DNA from: Alphaproteobacteria bacterium
GTDB taxonomy: Bacteria; Pseudomonadota; Alphaproteobacteria; UBA828
Assembly (NCBI GenBank): GCA_022820945.1
Contig: JAJEEP010000047.1
Location: 1 to 64,000, forward strand
Direction of reading: 5' to 3'
DNA: 64,000 nucleotides
Under the pieces are notes generated by a model. The model did no database searches, had not been told where the DNA came from, and saw only the letters and a list, made by a program, of their open reading frames with translations. Numbering within the stretch: the stretch's first letter is position 1; each line of letters begins with the position of its first letter. A program made the translations under genes and the position numbers. Of this stretch, positions 55,114-64,000 are shown piece after piece.

Positions 55114-55827
55114 TCACCGCCCGCGGCGTTCGTAAACGTTCGCTCTCGGGGTGGCGCCGATGCGCCTGGCGACGGCCTTCCACGCAGCGCCGTGGCGGAC
55201 CTCGGGGCCGGCGAGCGCATGGGCGATCTCGTGCAGGATCGTATCCCTGATCTCGGCCTCGCTCGCATCCAGGGCGTGGGCGCGGCCGATGCGGATCACG
55301 CGGTCCTGGAAGTTGCAGTCGCCGAGGCGCCGCTCGGCCTCGAGGAAGGCGAAGGTCCACTTGTCGAGGCCGTGCTCGTCCATCAAGCCCCTGGCCATCG
55401 CGGCGATGTGGGTGAGGCGCTCCGCCCCGTTCCTCAAGCGGCCCTTGCCGGTGCCGGCGTCGCTCAGGCCGGCGTAGGGCACGTTCCACAGGCTCCGGCC
55501 CGCGCGCACTCTGGCCTGGGCCGGGTTGAGCTTCACGATCTTGCCCTGAAGGGCCCCGTCCGAGCTTGCGAACGTCACCCGATCGCCTACCCGCCAGCGG
55601 GCGCGCGCTGCATCCTGGGGTGTCAGCATCGTCGCGCGGCGGGCGCGGCCGGAGGGCGAGAGCGCCGCCTCCGATACCTTCCAGGTCTGGTCTTCGCTGT
55701 CGATCACCGTCGCGAAGCGCTTATGCCCCTGCCGTCGGAGGAGGTGGCCGTGGATCGTCCGCCCGCGATGGCTGAAGCGCACGGCGTCGCCGATAGAGAG
55801 CGCCCGGTCTTCCCGGCCGTCGGCCAT
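55114..55827 (-). CDS. SprT-like metalloprotease domain protein
   Basis: 237 residues from the ATG at 55827, preceded by AGGAG; a longer frame to 55902 is rejected. The zinc motif HEIAH is at residues 199-203 and a third ligand is probably His212 in RHGAAWK, giving the SprT-like arrangement. The first 115 residues contain SIGDAVRFSHRGRTIHGHLLRRQ and a second similar stretch, VGDRVTFASSDGALQGKIVKL, which look like two SH3-type modules. SprT relatives cleave DNA-bound proteins or act in transcription repair; this member's substrate is unknown. Confidence 0.8.
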   Translation of the reverse strand: MADGREDRALSIGDAVRFSHRGRTIHGHLLRRQGHKRFATVIDSEDQTWKVSEAALSPSGRARRATMLTPQDAARARWRVGDRVTFASSDGALQGKIVKLNPAQARVRAGRSLWNVPYAGLSDAGTGKGRLRNGAERLTHIAAMARGLMDEHGLDKWTFAFLEAERRLGDCNFQDRVIRIGRAHALDASEAEIRDTILHEIAHALAGPEVRHGAAWKAVARRIGATPRANVYERRGR

Positions 55828-56123
55828 GCGCTGACTCCTCTTCCGCCCCACTGTGTCCGTCGCTATCGCGGTGCCTGCAGCGGGCCGCGACTCGGCGATC
55901 ATCCTGCGAAGATTTGTACATGAATCGACGCCGCAAGGGACAATTCGTCGGCAGAGTCCGGAACGGTCGTCCCGTCGCAGCCATGGACGCCGATGCGTTC
56001 ATTTTGCCTTGTTTTACGGGCATAACTGCACAATTGCGCACCGGGTGATAGCTCAGGGCCCGAAGCCATTCTGCGCATTGATGTATTGACAACGGATACC
56101 CGAGGGTTACAAGCCCGGCCGTC
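55828..56123. other. divergent promoter region of SprT-like gene and serS
   Basis: 296 bases, lower in GC than neighbouring genes. It holds a clear serS promoter at 56086-56113. Nothing else is recognised. Confidence 0.5.
56086..56113 (+). promoter_or_regulatory. sigma-70-like promoter of serS
   Basis: TTGACA (56086-56091, perfect consensus), a 16-base spacer and TACAAG (56108-56113, four of six). Transcription would start near 56120, only a few bases before the ATG at 56124, which also lacks a Shine-Dalgarno sequence. Confidence 0.5.
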
Positions 56124-57392
56124 ATGTTCAGCGCCCGGTCGATTCGCGAGAACGGCGCCGCGTTCGACGCAGGTCTTGCCCGGCGCGGCCTGGAACCGCA
56201 TGCCGAGCGGGTGATCGCGCTCGATGCACGCCGGCGCGAGGCGCTGACCGCGCTTCAGGACCGCCAGACGGCGCGCAACCGAATGTCGAAGGAGATCGGC
56301 GCTGCCCGGGCGCGCGGCGATGACACCTCGGCCCTGGTCGCCGAGGTGGCGGCGCTGAAGGACGAAGCCCAGGCGCTGGAGCGGGAGGAAAAGACGTTGG
56401 GCGCAGAGCTCGACGCGTTGCTCTCAGGCCTCCCCAACCTGCCGGCGGACGACGTGCCCGACGGCGCCGACGAGAGCGCCAACCTCGAGATCAGGCGCTG
56501 GGGCGAGCCCGCGCAGGCGGACGGCGGCGCCCGCCAGCACTTCGAGATCGGCGAGGCGCTCGGGCTCATGGACTTCGAGCGGGCGGCCAAGCTCTCGGGC
56601 TCCCGCTTCGTCGTGCTCTCCGGCGCCCTGGCGCGGCTGGAGCGGGCGTTGGCGGCCTTCATGCTGGACATGCATACCGCCGAGTTCGGCTACACCGAGA
56701 TCGCGCCGCCTCTCCTGGTGCGCGATGCCGCCGCCTTCGGCACCGGCAACCTGCCGAAGTTCGAGGAAGACCTGTTCCACACCGCCGACGGCTTCTGGCT
56801 GATCCCCACCGCCGAGATGCCGCTCACCAATCTGGTGGCCGGCGAGATTCTGGATGAGGACGCGCTGCCGCTGCGCTTCACCGCCTACACGCCCTGCTTC
56901 CGGGCCGAGGCCGGCGCCGCCGGCAAGGATACGCGGGGCATGCTGCGCCAGCACCAGTTCTCCAAGGTCGAGCTGGTGAGCGTGACCCGGCCGGAGGATT
57001 CGGAAGCCGAGCACGAGCGCATGACCGCCTGTGCCGAGGAGGTGCTGAAGCGTCTCGGCCTCCCCTACCGGGTGGTGGTGCTGAGCGCGGGCGACATGGG
57101 CTTCTCGGCGCGCAAGACCTACGACATCGAGGTCTGGCTGCCGGGGCAGGGGCGCTATCGCGAGATCTCGAGCTGCTCCAACTGCTGGGATTTTCAGGCC
57201 CGGCGGATGAACGCGCGCTACCGCAAGGCCGGCGAGCGGCAGACACAGTTCGTCCACACCCTCAATGGCTCGGCGCTCGCGGTGGGCCGCACCCTGGTCG
57301 CGGTGCTCGAAAACTACCAACGCGAGGACGGCGGCGTGACCGTGCCCGACGCGCTCCGCTCCTATCTCGGCGGCCTGGAGGCGATCGGCTGA
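56124..57392 (+). CDS. serS: seryl-tRNA synthetase
   Basis: 422 residues. The N-terminal coiled-coil arm that grips the long variable arm of tRNA-Ser covers about residues 30-105. The class II core contains [21 protein letters not shown] (motif 2) and [18 protein letters not shown] (motif 3). It charges serine to tRNA-Ser. It overlaps surE by one base (TGATG). The start has no visible ribosome-binding site, but the sequence from [20 protein letters not shown] matches the family start. Confidence 0.96.
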   Translation: MFSARSIRENGAAFDAGLARRGLEPHAERVIALDARRREALTALQDRQTARNRMSKEIGAARARGDDTSALVAEVAALKDEAQALEREEKTLGAELDALLSGLPNLPADDVPDGADESANLEIRRWGEPAQADGGARQHFEIGEALGLMDFERAAKLSGSRFVVLSGALARLERALAAFMLDMHTAEFGYTEIAPPLLVRDAAAFGTGNLPKFEEDLFHTADGFWLIPTAEMPLTNLVAGEILDEDALPLRFTAYTPCFRAEAGAAGKDTRGMLRQHQFSKVELVSVTRPEDSEAEHERMTACAEEVLKRLGLPYRVVVLSAGDMGFSARKTYDIEVWLPGQGRYREISSCSNCWDFQARRMNARYRKAGERQTQFVHTLNGSALAVGRTLVAVLENYQREDGGVTVPDALRSYLGGLEAIG

Positions 57393-58147
57393 TGCGCATC
57401 CTCGTCACCAACGACGACGGCATAGAAGCGCCCGGCATCAAGGTGCTGGAGCGGATCGCACGCGGGCTCTCCAAGGACGTCTGGGTGGTGGCGCCCGAGA
57501 CCCAGCAGAGCGCGGCGTCCCATTCGCTCACGCTGCACCGGCCGCTCCGCACCCGCCGTATCTCGAAGCGCCGCCACGCGGTCAACGGCACGCCCACCGA
57601 CTGCGTGTTCCTGGCCTTCAACAAGATCATGGCCGACGGCCCGCCCGACCTGGTGCTCTCCGGCGTGAACGACGGACCCAACGTGGGCGAGGACGTGACC
57701 TATTCCGGCACCATCGCGGCGGCGATGGAGGCGACACTGTTCGGCGCGCCGGCGGTGGCGCTCAGCCAGGCCTACGGGGACGGCCGCAAGCATCATTGGG
57801 CGACCGCAGAGCAATGGGCCGGGCGTCTCCTGCCCGTGTTGATCGAGCGCGGATGGCCCAAGCGTGTCCTCATCAACGTGAACTTCCCTGACCTGGCGGC
57901 TGCCGACGTGCGCGGGATCAAGGTGGTGCGTCAGGGTTTGCACGCGCTCGACGACACCCTGGAGGAGCGGATCGACCCCCGGGGCAGGCCTTACTACTGG
58001 ATCGGAGCGCAGTTGCCTGCGGCGGGCAGCGGGCAGCGCGGCACCGACATGAGCGCGATCGACGAAGGCTACGTCTCGGTCACCCCGCTTCACATGGATC
58101 TGACTCACCGGAGAACCCTGACATGGCTGCGGGAGGTCATCGAATGA
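57392..58147 (+). CDS. surE: 5'/3'-nucleotidase SurE
   Basis: 251 residues. It begins [20 protein letters not shown], with the metal-binding DD pair at about residues 8-9; VAPETQQSAASHSLTL and SGVNDGPNVGEDVTYSGTIAAAM are also conserved. It is a survival protein that dephosphorylates nucleoside monophosphates and short polyphosphates. It is the middle gene of serS-surE-nlpD, with 4-bp overlap to the next gene. The pcm gene often found after surE is absent here. Confidence 0.95.
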   Translation: MRILVTNDDGIEAPGIKVLERIARGLSKDVWVVAPETQQSAASHSLTLHRPLRTRRISKRRHAVNGTPTDCVFLAFNKIMADGPPDLVLSGVNDGPNVGEDVTYSGTIAAAMEATLFGAPAVALSQAYGDGRKHHWATAEQWAGRLLPVLIERGWPKRVLINVNFPDLAAADVRGIKVVRQGLHALDDTLEERIDPRGRPYYWIGAQLPAAGSGQRGTDMSAIDEGYVSVTPLHMDLTHRRTLTWLREVIE

Positions 58148-59274
58148 TCGGCTGCATCCGTGAGACTGGACTGGCGGCGCCGCTTGCGAGCGGCGCTCTG
58201 CTGGCAACGATGCTTGCAGGCTTGAGCGCCTGCGCGGAATTGCCCTTCAGCGCGGGCGAGCAGACGGACGGGAGGCCTGCCGTGGCCGATCCGGCGCCTG
58301 CGGCGGTGGTGCAACACGGACCCGCGCCGGAAGAGAGGATGCCGCCGCCCTTCCAGGTAGCCGAGCCTCAGCCAGCGCCGCCGATGCCGCGGGACAAGCC
58401 GGCGCTCGTGCTGACGGTCTCGTACGGCGATACGCTCAGCGAAATCGCCTACCGCCACGGCGTGGCGACAGTCGCGATCATCGAGCTGAACGGGTTGCGT
58501 TACCCCTATTATCTGCACACGGGCCAGCGGCTCGCGCTTCCTCGCGCGACACTTGCCGCCGCCCGCCGCGGTGAGCCGCCGGCAGAGGCGTCGCACTACG
58601 CGAATGGCGAACCGGTCCTGACGGTCGCCGCGACCAAGGCCGAGCCGGCGCCGCCGGTCCGCGTGAAGCGCGTAAATCACACCCGTACGGTGACGGCGTC
58701 GCCCGCGCCGCGTGTCCACGTGGAGCCCGTGGAGCCCGCGCCGCCGGTCCAAGCGGAGGCTGCGGCGCCGGAGCCGCCTCGCTCCCCCGGCCCGCGCACG
58801 GCGCGAGCGGAGCCGGAAGCGACACCGCCCACACCCACGCTGTACGCACTGACGCGACAACCGGATACCGAACACGTGCCGCTGCCGCCGACGCGCAACA
58901 CCTTCCTCTGGCCGCTCGAAGGCCGCGTGATCTCCGGCTTCGGCGCCAAGCCCGGCGGCAAGCATAACGACGGGATCAACATCGCCGTTCCCGTCGGCAG
59001 CGAAGTGCGCGCCTCGCAGAACGGGGTGGTGGCCTATGCCGGAAACGAGCTCAGGGGCTACGGCAACCTCGTGCTCCTCCGGCACGACGGCGGCTGGATG
59101 ACGGCCTACGCCCACAACGAGACTCTGCTGGTTGGAAAGGGCGACGTCGTGCGGCGCGGCCAGGTGATCTCGCGCTCGGGCAGGTCGGGCGGCGTCTCTC
59201 GCCCGCAGGCCCATTTCGAGATCAGGCGCGACGGCGAGCCGCAGGATCCGCTGCGCCTGTTGAGCCGCAAGTAG
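58144..59274 (+). CDS. nlpD: NlpD-like lipoprotein with LysM and degenerate M23 domain
   Basis: 376 residues from the ATG at 58144, preceded by GGGAGG; an earlier ATG at 58123 lies within surE. The lipobox GLSAC is at about residues 26-30. A Pro-rich linker leads to one LysM domain (LTVSYGDTLSEIAYRHGVAT, about residues 91-135), then a low-complexity Pro/Ala/Glu region, then a C-terminal LytM/M23 domain (about 260-365). Catalytic positions are altered: NDGINIA replaces the HxxxD motif and QAHFEIR lacks the first His of HxH. It should therefore activate amidases rather than cut peptidoglycan, as in NlpD/EnvC. Confidence 0.88.
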   Translation: MIGCIRETGLAAPLASGALLATMLAGLSACAELPFSAGEQTDGRPAVADPAPAAVVQHGPAPEERMPPPFQVAEPQPAPPMPRDKPALVLTVSYGDTLSEIAYRHGVATVAIIELNGLRYPYYLHTGQRLALPRATLAAARRGEPPAEASHYANGEPVLTVAATKAEPAPPVRVKRVNHTRTVTASPAPRVHVEPVEPAPPVQAEAAAPEPPRSPGPRTARAEPEATPPTPTLYALTRQPDTEHVPLPPTRNTFLWPLEGRVISGFGAKPGGKHNDGINIAVPVGSEVRASQNGVVAYAGNELRGYGNLVLLRHDGGWMTAYAHNETLLVGKGDVVRRGQVISRSGRSGGVSRPQAHFEIRRDGEPQDPLRLLSRK

Positions 59275-59279
59275 AGCGG

Positions 59280-60158
59280 TTAGGTCGAACGCCCGTCGGC
59301 CGGTGCGAGCTCGACCCCGAGCCGCCCGGCGAGGTCCTGCACGAACTGCCAGGCCACACGGCCCGACCGGGCGCCGCGGGTCATGCTCCACTCGATGGCT
59401 TCCGCATGCAGGGTCTCGCGCTCGACGGCGAGGCCGAAGTGATCGGCATAGCCTTCGACCATGGCGAAGAAGGTCGCCTGGTCGCAGGGATGGAAGCCGA
59501 GCCAGAGCCCGAAGCGATCCGAGAGTGAGACCGACTCCTCCACCGCCTCGCCGGGGTGGATCGCGGTCGAGCGCTCGTTGTCGATCATGTCGCGCGGCAT
59601 CAGGTGGCGCCGGTTCGAGGTGGCGTAGAAGAGGACGTTGTCGGGCCGGCCGCTGATGCCGCCCTCCAGCGCCGCCTTGAGCGACTTGTAGGTGGTGTCC
59701 TCGGACTCGAAGGAGAGGTCGTCGCAGAAGAGCAGGCACTGGTGCGCACAGCCGCGCAGGCGCCCGAGCAGGAGCGGGAGCGAGGCGATCTCCTCCCGGT
59801 GGATCTCGATCAGCTTGAGGCCGCCCGCCGCGTCCGCCGCCACCACGCCGTGCACCGCCTTGATCAGCGAGCTCTTGCCCATGCCCCGAGCGCCCCAAAG
59901 CAGGGCGTTGTTGGCTGGCAGGCCGCGCGCGAAGCGCCGCGTGTTGTCGAGCAGGATGTCGCGCACCCGGTCGATGCCCTTAAGCAGCGACAGCTCCAGC
60001 CGGTTGATCCGGGGCACCGCCTCGAGGCGGGCACCGTCGGCGTGCCACACGAAGCCTTCCGCCGCATCGAGGCCCGCGTCCTCTTGCCCGGCCGGCGAGA
60101 GGCGCTCCAGCGCTTCCGCGACCCGCTTGAGCAGGGGCGCCAACTCCGAGTCCGACAT
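59280..60158 (-). CDS. DUF815 family AAA-like ATPase
   Basis: 292 residues. It has a Walker A motif GARGMGKSSLIKAVHG near residue 108, a Walker B-like LLFCDDLSFE and a sensor-like NVLFYATSNRRHLMPR. DUF815 proteins are uncharacterised predicted ATPases widespread in alphaproteobacteria, often near DNA repair or nlpD genes. It converges on nlpD with 5 bp between stops and follows the DinG-like helicase on the same strand. Confidence 0.85.
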   Translation of the reverse strand: MSDSELAPLLKRVAEALERLSPAGQEDAGLDAAEGFVWHADGARLEAVPRINRLELSLLKGIDRVRDILLDNTRRFARGLPANNALLWGARGMGKSSLIKAVHGVVAADAAGGLKLIEIHREEIASLPLLLGRLRGCAHQCLLFCDDLSFESEDTTYKSLKAALEGGISGRPDNVLFYATSNRRHLMPRDMIDNERSTAIHPGEAVEESVSLSDRFGLWLGFHPCDQATFFAMVEGYADHFGLAVERETLHAEAIEWSMTRGARSGRVAWQFVQDLAGRLGVELAPADGRST

Positions 60159-60192
60159 GGGTGCACCGGCTGGTTGAAAGGCGCGCGGACCC

Positions 60193-60230
60193 TAGCCCGC
60201 CTGTCTCCCCAATGTCACGGCCTGCGTCGC
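60193..60230 (+). repeat. dispersed intergenic repeat, copy 3
   Basis: 38 bases with 33 identities to 31685-31722 and in the same orientation. It covers the last codons of the DinG-like gene and the start of the gap to the DUF815 gene. Confidence 0.55.
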
Positions 60231-63091
60231 GGCGGCAAAGCCGACTGGCCGACGAAGGTGCGGGTGATCTCGACCGCCTCGGCGAGGCCGACACGCTCCA
60301 CCTCGACGCCGGCCGGGAAGGCGCCCTTGAGCCGGCTCGGCAGCGCGGGGTCGAGCAGGACGAAGACGCCGCGATCGTCCGCGCGGCGCACCAGCCGGCC
60401 GTAGGCCTGCCGGAGCCGCCCGCGCGTGAGCCGGTCGTCGTAGCGCCCGCCGCTGAAGACCCGCCGCCGCGCCTTGTGCAGGATGTCGGGCCGGGGCCAC
60501 GGCACCCGGTCGAAGACGATGAGCCGGAGGCTCCGCCCCGGTACGTCGATGCCGTCCCGCATCGCATCGGTGCCGAGCAGGCAGGCGTCGGTCTCGCTGC
60601 GGAAGATGTCGACCAGCGTCGTCGGGTCGAGCGGGTCCACGTGCTGGGCCCAGAGCGGGAGGTTGGCCTCGTCCAGGGCGCCGGCGATGCGCTCGTGCAC
60701 CCCGCGCAGCCGCGCGATCGCGGTGAAGAGGCCAAGCGCCCCGCCACCGGAGGCCGTGAAGAGCGCGCGGTAGGCCGCCGCGACCCGGTCGGGCGCGCCG
60801 CGGCGCACGTCGGTCACCACGAGCACGCGGGTCTGCGCGCCGTAGTCGAAGGGGGAGGGGAGGGCGGCACGGATCGCCGGCGCCTTGAGGTGGCGCCCGC
60901 CCGTGGTCGCCTCCGCCGCGGCCCAGTCGTGCTCCGGATCGCCGCTGCCGTCCCGCAGGGTCGCCGAGGTGATGAGCGCGCCGTGGGAGCGGCCCGTGAC
61001 GAAGGCGGCGAAGGGAATCGTCGGGTCCACGTGGTGGCGGTGCATGCCGACATCGACGTCTCGCCCGTCGATACGGGAGATCGCGAACCAGTCGACGAAG
61101 CCCGCGGCGTCCGCGGCGTCGCCTGCGTCCTGCGACAGCTCCTCGTCGGCGACCGGGGCGGCCGTCATGTCCGCAAGCATGGCGCGCCAGGAGTCGAGCT
61201 GCTCGCCCACCCGCCGCTCGATGCCGCGCACCACGGCCTCGATGCGCTGGCGCTCGGCGGTCTCCAGGCTTTCGGCCTCGGCGTCGAGGTGCGCCGCAAG
61301 CTGTGCCGCGAGTCTCCCGAGGGGCCGGGCGATGCCCGCCAACGCCGTCTCCAGCGCCGCCGCCGCGTCGGCGATGCCGGGAATGAGCGGCTGCACCGGC
61401 GCCTCGATGCTATAGCCGCTGCGGGGCTCCGGCGCGCGCGCCATGACCTGGTCCCGCACCAGCGCGAGGAAGCGCTCGCACGGCCCCTGCGCCGAGCCCG
61501 ACGCGAGCCGCTGGTGCCACTCGTTGCCGGGGAGCGCGTGCGCTGCCTTCAACGCGTCGTCGAGGGCTTCGCGCGCCGCCTCGCGGTCCGCGATCAGGTC
61601 CTCGATCCGGCTGCGCAGGCCCCGCGCGCGGCCGCCATCGCCGCGGCCCCTCGATTCCGGCCCGAGCAGCCAGCGCCTCAGCTCCCGCGTCTCGCTGCCG
61701 GAAAGGTGGGCGGAGAAGGCGCTGTCCGCCGCGTCGAAGAGGTGGTGCCCCTCGTCGAGCACGTAGCGGGTCGGCACACTCCGCTCGTCGCCGGTGCCGA
61801 AGACCGCGCGCGCCGCCTGCACCATGAGCAGCGCGTGATTGGCGATCACCATGTCCGCCCGCCGCGCCTTGCGCTGGCTCTTCTCGATGAAACAGCGGCG
61901 GTAGTGGGTGCAGGCGCTGTGGATGCACTCGCCGCGCCGGTCCGCAAGGCCGAGGGTGCGGCCGTAACCGAGCAGGTCGGCGAGCCAGGCCGGCAGGTCG
62001 CCGCCGGTGATGTCGCCGTCCCGCGTCGCCGCCGCCCAGCGGGCCATGAGACCCAAAGCGATACGGTCCCCCGTCATCAGCGCGCTGCGGCCCAGCGCCT
62101 CCTCCATGTTGAGCAGGCAGAGGTAGTTCTCGCGCCCCTTGCGCAGCACGACCTTCTCCGCCTTGACCCTGGGCTCCGGGTAGAGCCGGTCGAGCTCCTG
62201 GTCGATCTGGCGCTGCAGGTTGCGGGTGAAGGTGGAGAGCCAGACCGTGCCCTCGTTGCGCTCGGCCCAGAGGCTCGCCGGCGCGATGTAGCCGAGGGTC
62301 TTGCCGACCCCGGTGCCGGCCTCGGCCAGCACCACGTGGGGTTCTTCCTCCGCCTCGATTGGATCGAACGCGGCGCACGCGGCCGACGCATAGTCCGCCT
62401 GCTCGGGCCGGGGCTCGGCGCCTTCGCCCAGCAGGTGCGCGAGACGCTGCCGCGCGGCTGCGGTCGGCACCGGGTCGTGGCCGGGTGCGGGTGGCGGTGC
62501 GCTCTCCTGCCATTCTTTGAGCCGGGTCCAGACCGCGAGCGCGCCGCCGTCGCCGGTACGGCCTGCGCCCGGCGCCGAGCGTCCGCCTGCCGCCAAGGCC
62601 GCCACCGCCGCATCGCCCCAGAGCCAGCCGGCGCGGGCCATGGTGCGCGCGATGGCGGGCGCGTCTTTCTCGCCGGTGAGTCCCGGTGCCGAGAGCGCGG
62701 CGAGGAGGGTCTCGGCGGCCTTGAGCAGGGTCGATGCCTCCTCCTCGATACTGGCGGGCAGCGCGAGCCCGAGCGCGCGCGCGAGCCCGCGCACCGTGGG
62801 CACCGCCGGCCGCGCCGGATGCACGAAGGCGAAGAGCTCCAGCACGTCGAGCGCCGCCAGCGTGTGCAGGCCGAGCCGGCGGGCGGTCGCCTTGGCATGG
62901 CAGACGTAGGGCGGGCGGCCGTCGGCGGCCAGCCGTTCCGCGGCCTCGCCGTGGGTGAGCCGTGCGAGCGTGCCGTGCTCGTCGAGCCAGGCCGCGTGGC
63001 GCGGTGCCACCGCGAGCACCGGTGCGCGCGGCAGCAGCGGCGGCGCGGATGGCGCTGGGGAAGACCTGCGTGACTCGAGAGGCGCCGGCAT
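60215..63091 (-). CDS. DinG-like ATP-dependent DNA helicase
   Basis: 958 residues from the ATG at 63091; the start is uncertain, since no clear ribosome-binding site is present and the frame runs to 63178. The Walker A motif [13 protein letters not shown] lies near residue 256. Cysteines in [12 protein letters not shown] are candidates for the iron-sulfur cluster of XPD/DinG helicases, and the DEAH-like box is [13 protein letters not shown]. The C-terminal helicase domain ends with [14 protein letters not shown] roughly 200-residue N-terminal extension, with [17 protein letters not shown], is unlike DinG of E. coli and looks like a truncated exonuclease-like or accessory domain. A role in resolving DNA or R-loop structures is inferred. 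Confidence 0.87.
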   Translation of the reverse strand: MPAPLESRRSSPAPSAPPLLPRAPVLAVAPRHAAWLDEHGTLARLTHGEAAERLAADGRPPYVCHAKATARRLGLHTLAALDVLELFAFVHPARPAVPTVRGLARALGLALPASIEEEASTLLKAAETLLAALSAPGLTGEKDAPAIARTMARAGWLWGDAAVAALAAGGRSAPGAGRTGDGGALAVWTRLKEWQESAPPPAPGHDPVPTAAARQRLAHLLGEGAEPRPEQADYASAACAAFDPIEAEEEPHVVLAEAGTGVGKTLGYIAPASLWAERNEGTVWLSTFTRNLQRQIDQELDRLYPEPRVKAEKVVLRKGRENYLCLLNMEEALGRSALMTGDRIALGLMARWAAATRDGDITGGDLPAWLADLLGYGRTLGLADRRGECIHSACTHYRRCFIEKSQRKARRADMVIANHALLMVQAARAVFGTGDERSVPTRYVLDEGHHLFDAADSAFSAHLSGSETRELRRWLLGPESRGRGDGGRARGLRSRIEDLIADREAAREALDDALKAAHALPGNEWHQRLASGSAQGPCERFLALVRDQVMARAPEPRSGYSIEAPVQPLIPGIADAAAALETALAGIARPLGRLAAQLAAHLDAEAESLETAERQRIEAVVRGIERRVGEQLDSWRAMLADMTAAPVADEELSQDAGDAADAAGFVDWFAISRIDGRDVDVGMHRHHVDPTIPFAAFVTGRSHGALITSATLRDGSGDPEHDWAAAEATTGGRHLKAPAIRAALPSPFDYGAQTRVLVVTDVRRGAPDRVAAAYRALFTASGGGALGLFTAIARLRGVHERIAGALDEANLPLWAQHVDPLDPTTLVDIFRSETDACLLGTDAMRDGIDVPGRSLRLIVFDRVPWPRPDILHKARRRVFSGGRYDDRLTRGRLRQAYGRLVRRADDRGVFVLLDPALPSRLKGAFPAGVEVERVGLAEAVEITRTFVGQSALPPRRRP

Positions 63092-63162
63092 GGGGCGGGA
63101 GTATAGCGGTTGACGTGCGGCGGCGGCCCGGCGCATGTTCCGCCCGCTTCCGGACCGGGACG

Positions 63163-64000
63163 ATGAACGAGACCTCACACGAGCTGCGGGCGCTGGCCCA
63201 GGACGCCAAGGCTTGGCCTTTCAAGGAGGCGACGGCGCTCCTGAAGCGCATCGGCGGCAAGACGCCGGTGAAGGGTTACGCGCTGTTCGAGACCGGGTAC
63301 GGCCCCTCGGGCCTGCCCCACATCGGCACCTTCGCCGAGGTCGCGCGCACGACCATGGTGCGCCACGCCTTCGCGACGCTCTGCGACATCCCCACGCGGC
63401 TCGTGGCCTTCTCGGACGACATGGACGCGCTGCGCAAGGTGCCGGACAACATCCCCGAGCGGGCGATGGTCGAGCAGCACCTCGGCAAGCCGCTGACGCA
63501 GATCCCGGACCCCTTCGGCACGCACGAGAGTTTCGGGGCGCATAACAACGCGCGACTGCGGGCCTTCCTCGACGACTTCGGCTTCGACTACAGCTTCAAG
63601 AGCTCAAGCGAGTCTTACCGATCAGGCGAGTTCGACGGCGCACTCATGGACGTGCTGCGCCACTACGACGAGATCATGCGGATCATCCTGCCGACGCTGG
63701 GCGCGGAGCGGCAGGCGACCTACAGCCCCTTCCTGCCGCTTTGCCCGAAGACCGGCCGCGTGCTGCAGGTGCCCATCACGGCCCGCGACGAGGACGCCGG
63801 CGCCGTGAGCTACGTCGACGAGGACGGCGAGACCATGACGGTCCCGGTCACGGGCGGCCGCTGCAAGCTGCAGTGGAAGGCCGACTGGGCCATGCGCTGG
63901 CACGCGCTCGGCGTCGACTACGAGATGGCGGGGAAGGACCTGATCAGCTCGGTCGAGCTTTCGGGCAAGGTCTGCCGCGCGCTGGGCTCCCGCCCGCCCG
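63163..64000 (+). CDS. lysK: class I lysyl-tRNA synthetase, 5' part
   Basis: The first 279 codons; the gene continues beyond the window. The start ATG at 63163 gives [20 protein letters not shown]. The class I ATP-binding HIGH-type motif is [17 protein letters not shown] near residue 50. Family features include [17 protein letters not shown] and a Cys-containing zinc-like region near residue 190. It charges lysine to tRNA-Lys and replaces the class II LysRS in many alphaproteobacteria. Confidence 0.95.
   Translation, partial: MNETSHELRALAQDAKAWPFKEATALLKRIGGKTPVKGYALFETGYGPSGLPHIGTFAEVARTTMVRHAFATLCDIPTRLVAFSDDMDALRKVPDNIPERAMVEQHLGKPLTQIPDPFGTHESFGAHNNARLRAFLDDFGFDYSFKSSSESYRSGEFDGALMDVLRHYDEIMRIILPTLGAERQATYSPFLPLCPKTGRVLQVPITARDEDAGAVSYVDEDGETMTVPVTGGRCKLQWKADWAMRWHALGVDYEMAGKDLISSVELSGKVCRALGSRPP

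Noticed and set aside
60161-63073. 970-codon open frame antisense to the DinG-like gene
   Set aside because: The opposite strand encodes the clear helicase motifs; this frame has none.

Overview
The window reads as a chromosomal segment of a GC-rich alphaproteobacterium, most likely Rhodospirillales-like (inference). Supporting signs are a class I lysyl-tRNA synthetase, the serS-surE-nlpD block, a two-helix HIG1-type membrane protein, a DUF815 ATPase, a tandem glycine riboswitch ahead of gcvT, and many one-carbon, betaine and CoA-ligase/CoA-transferase catabolic genes. There is one tRNA gene, no rRNA, no CRISPR array and no intact insertion sequence. Genes are tightly packed, with frequent stop/start overlaps.

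Layout: 0.2-1.1 kb, a glycosyltransferase in lower-GC DNA. 1.4-6.6 kb, a Gfo/Idh/MocA oxidoreductase, a small cysteine-rich protein and a HyuA-HyuB hydantoinase/oxoprolinase fusion. 6.6-9.7 kb (minus), a glycine betaine/proline-type ABC importer. 10-13.6 kb, a B12-binding radical SAM protein, an RraA-like aldolase and a glycosyltransferase. 13.6-17.1 kb, acyl-CoA ligase, membrane protein and CoA-transferase. 17.1-19.9 kb, carboxylesterase, ornithine cyclodeaminase homologue, HIG1 protein and cobalamin adenosyltransferase. 19.9-24.7 kb (minus), gcvT-gcvH-gcvP under a tandem glycine riboswitch. 24.7-27.9 kb, a PhoX-like Tat protein and a DUF3187 outer-membrane protein. 27.9-31.6 kb (minus), a four-gene molybdenum hydroxylase with a split Mo subunit. 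31.9-33.7 kb, a class III aminotransferase and a SnoaL-like protein. 33.75-36.8 kb, tRNA-Ser(GCU), a decayed topA fragment, a PRISE-type reductase and a lone DUF3883 protein in lower-GC DNA, probably a small variable islet. 36.9-38.3 kb, a second class III aminotransferase.

38.3-47.8 kb (minus) holds a probable long operon: Tat-exported binding protein, livG, livF, livH, livM, a CRTAC1/ASPIC-UnbV protein, a fatty-acid desaturase, an acetamidase/formamidase and perhaps GFA and VOC proteins. The amidase gene suggests that the importer brings in amides or related small nitrogen compounds (inference). 48-53.9 kb holds an amidase, gpmI, OsmC, an LLM flavin monooxygenase and an SDR. 54-55.8 kb holds a TbpB-like surface lipoprotein and a SprT-like protease. 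56.1-64 kb is housekeeping: serS, surE, nlpD, a DUF815 ATPase, a DinG-like helicase and the 5' part of lysK, which runs off the window.

For a second look: the split Mo-hydroxylase subunit, the topA remnant and DUF3883 nuclease candidate beside tRNA-Ser, a dispersed 38-bp intergenic element in up to three copies (one abutting three 27-bp direct repeats), the small cysteine protein coupled to HyuAB, and a serS promoter placed so close to the start codon that the mRNA may be almost leaderless.
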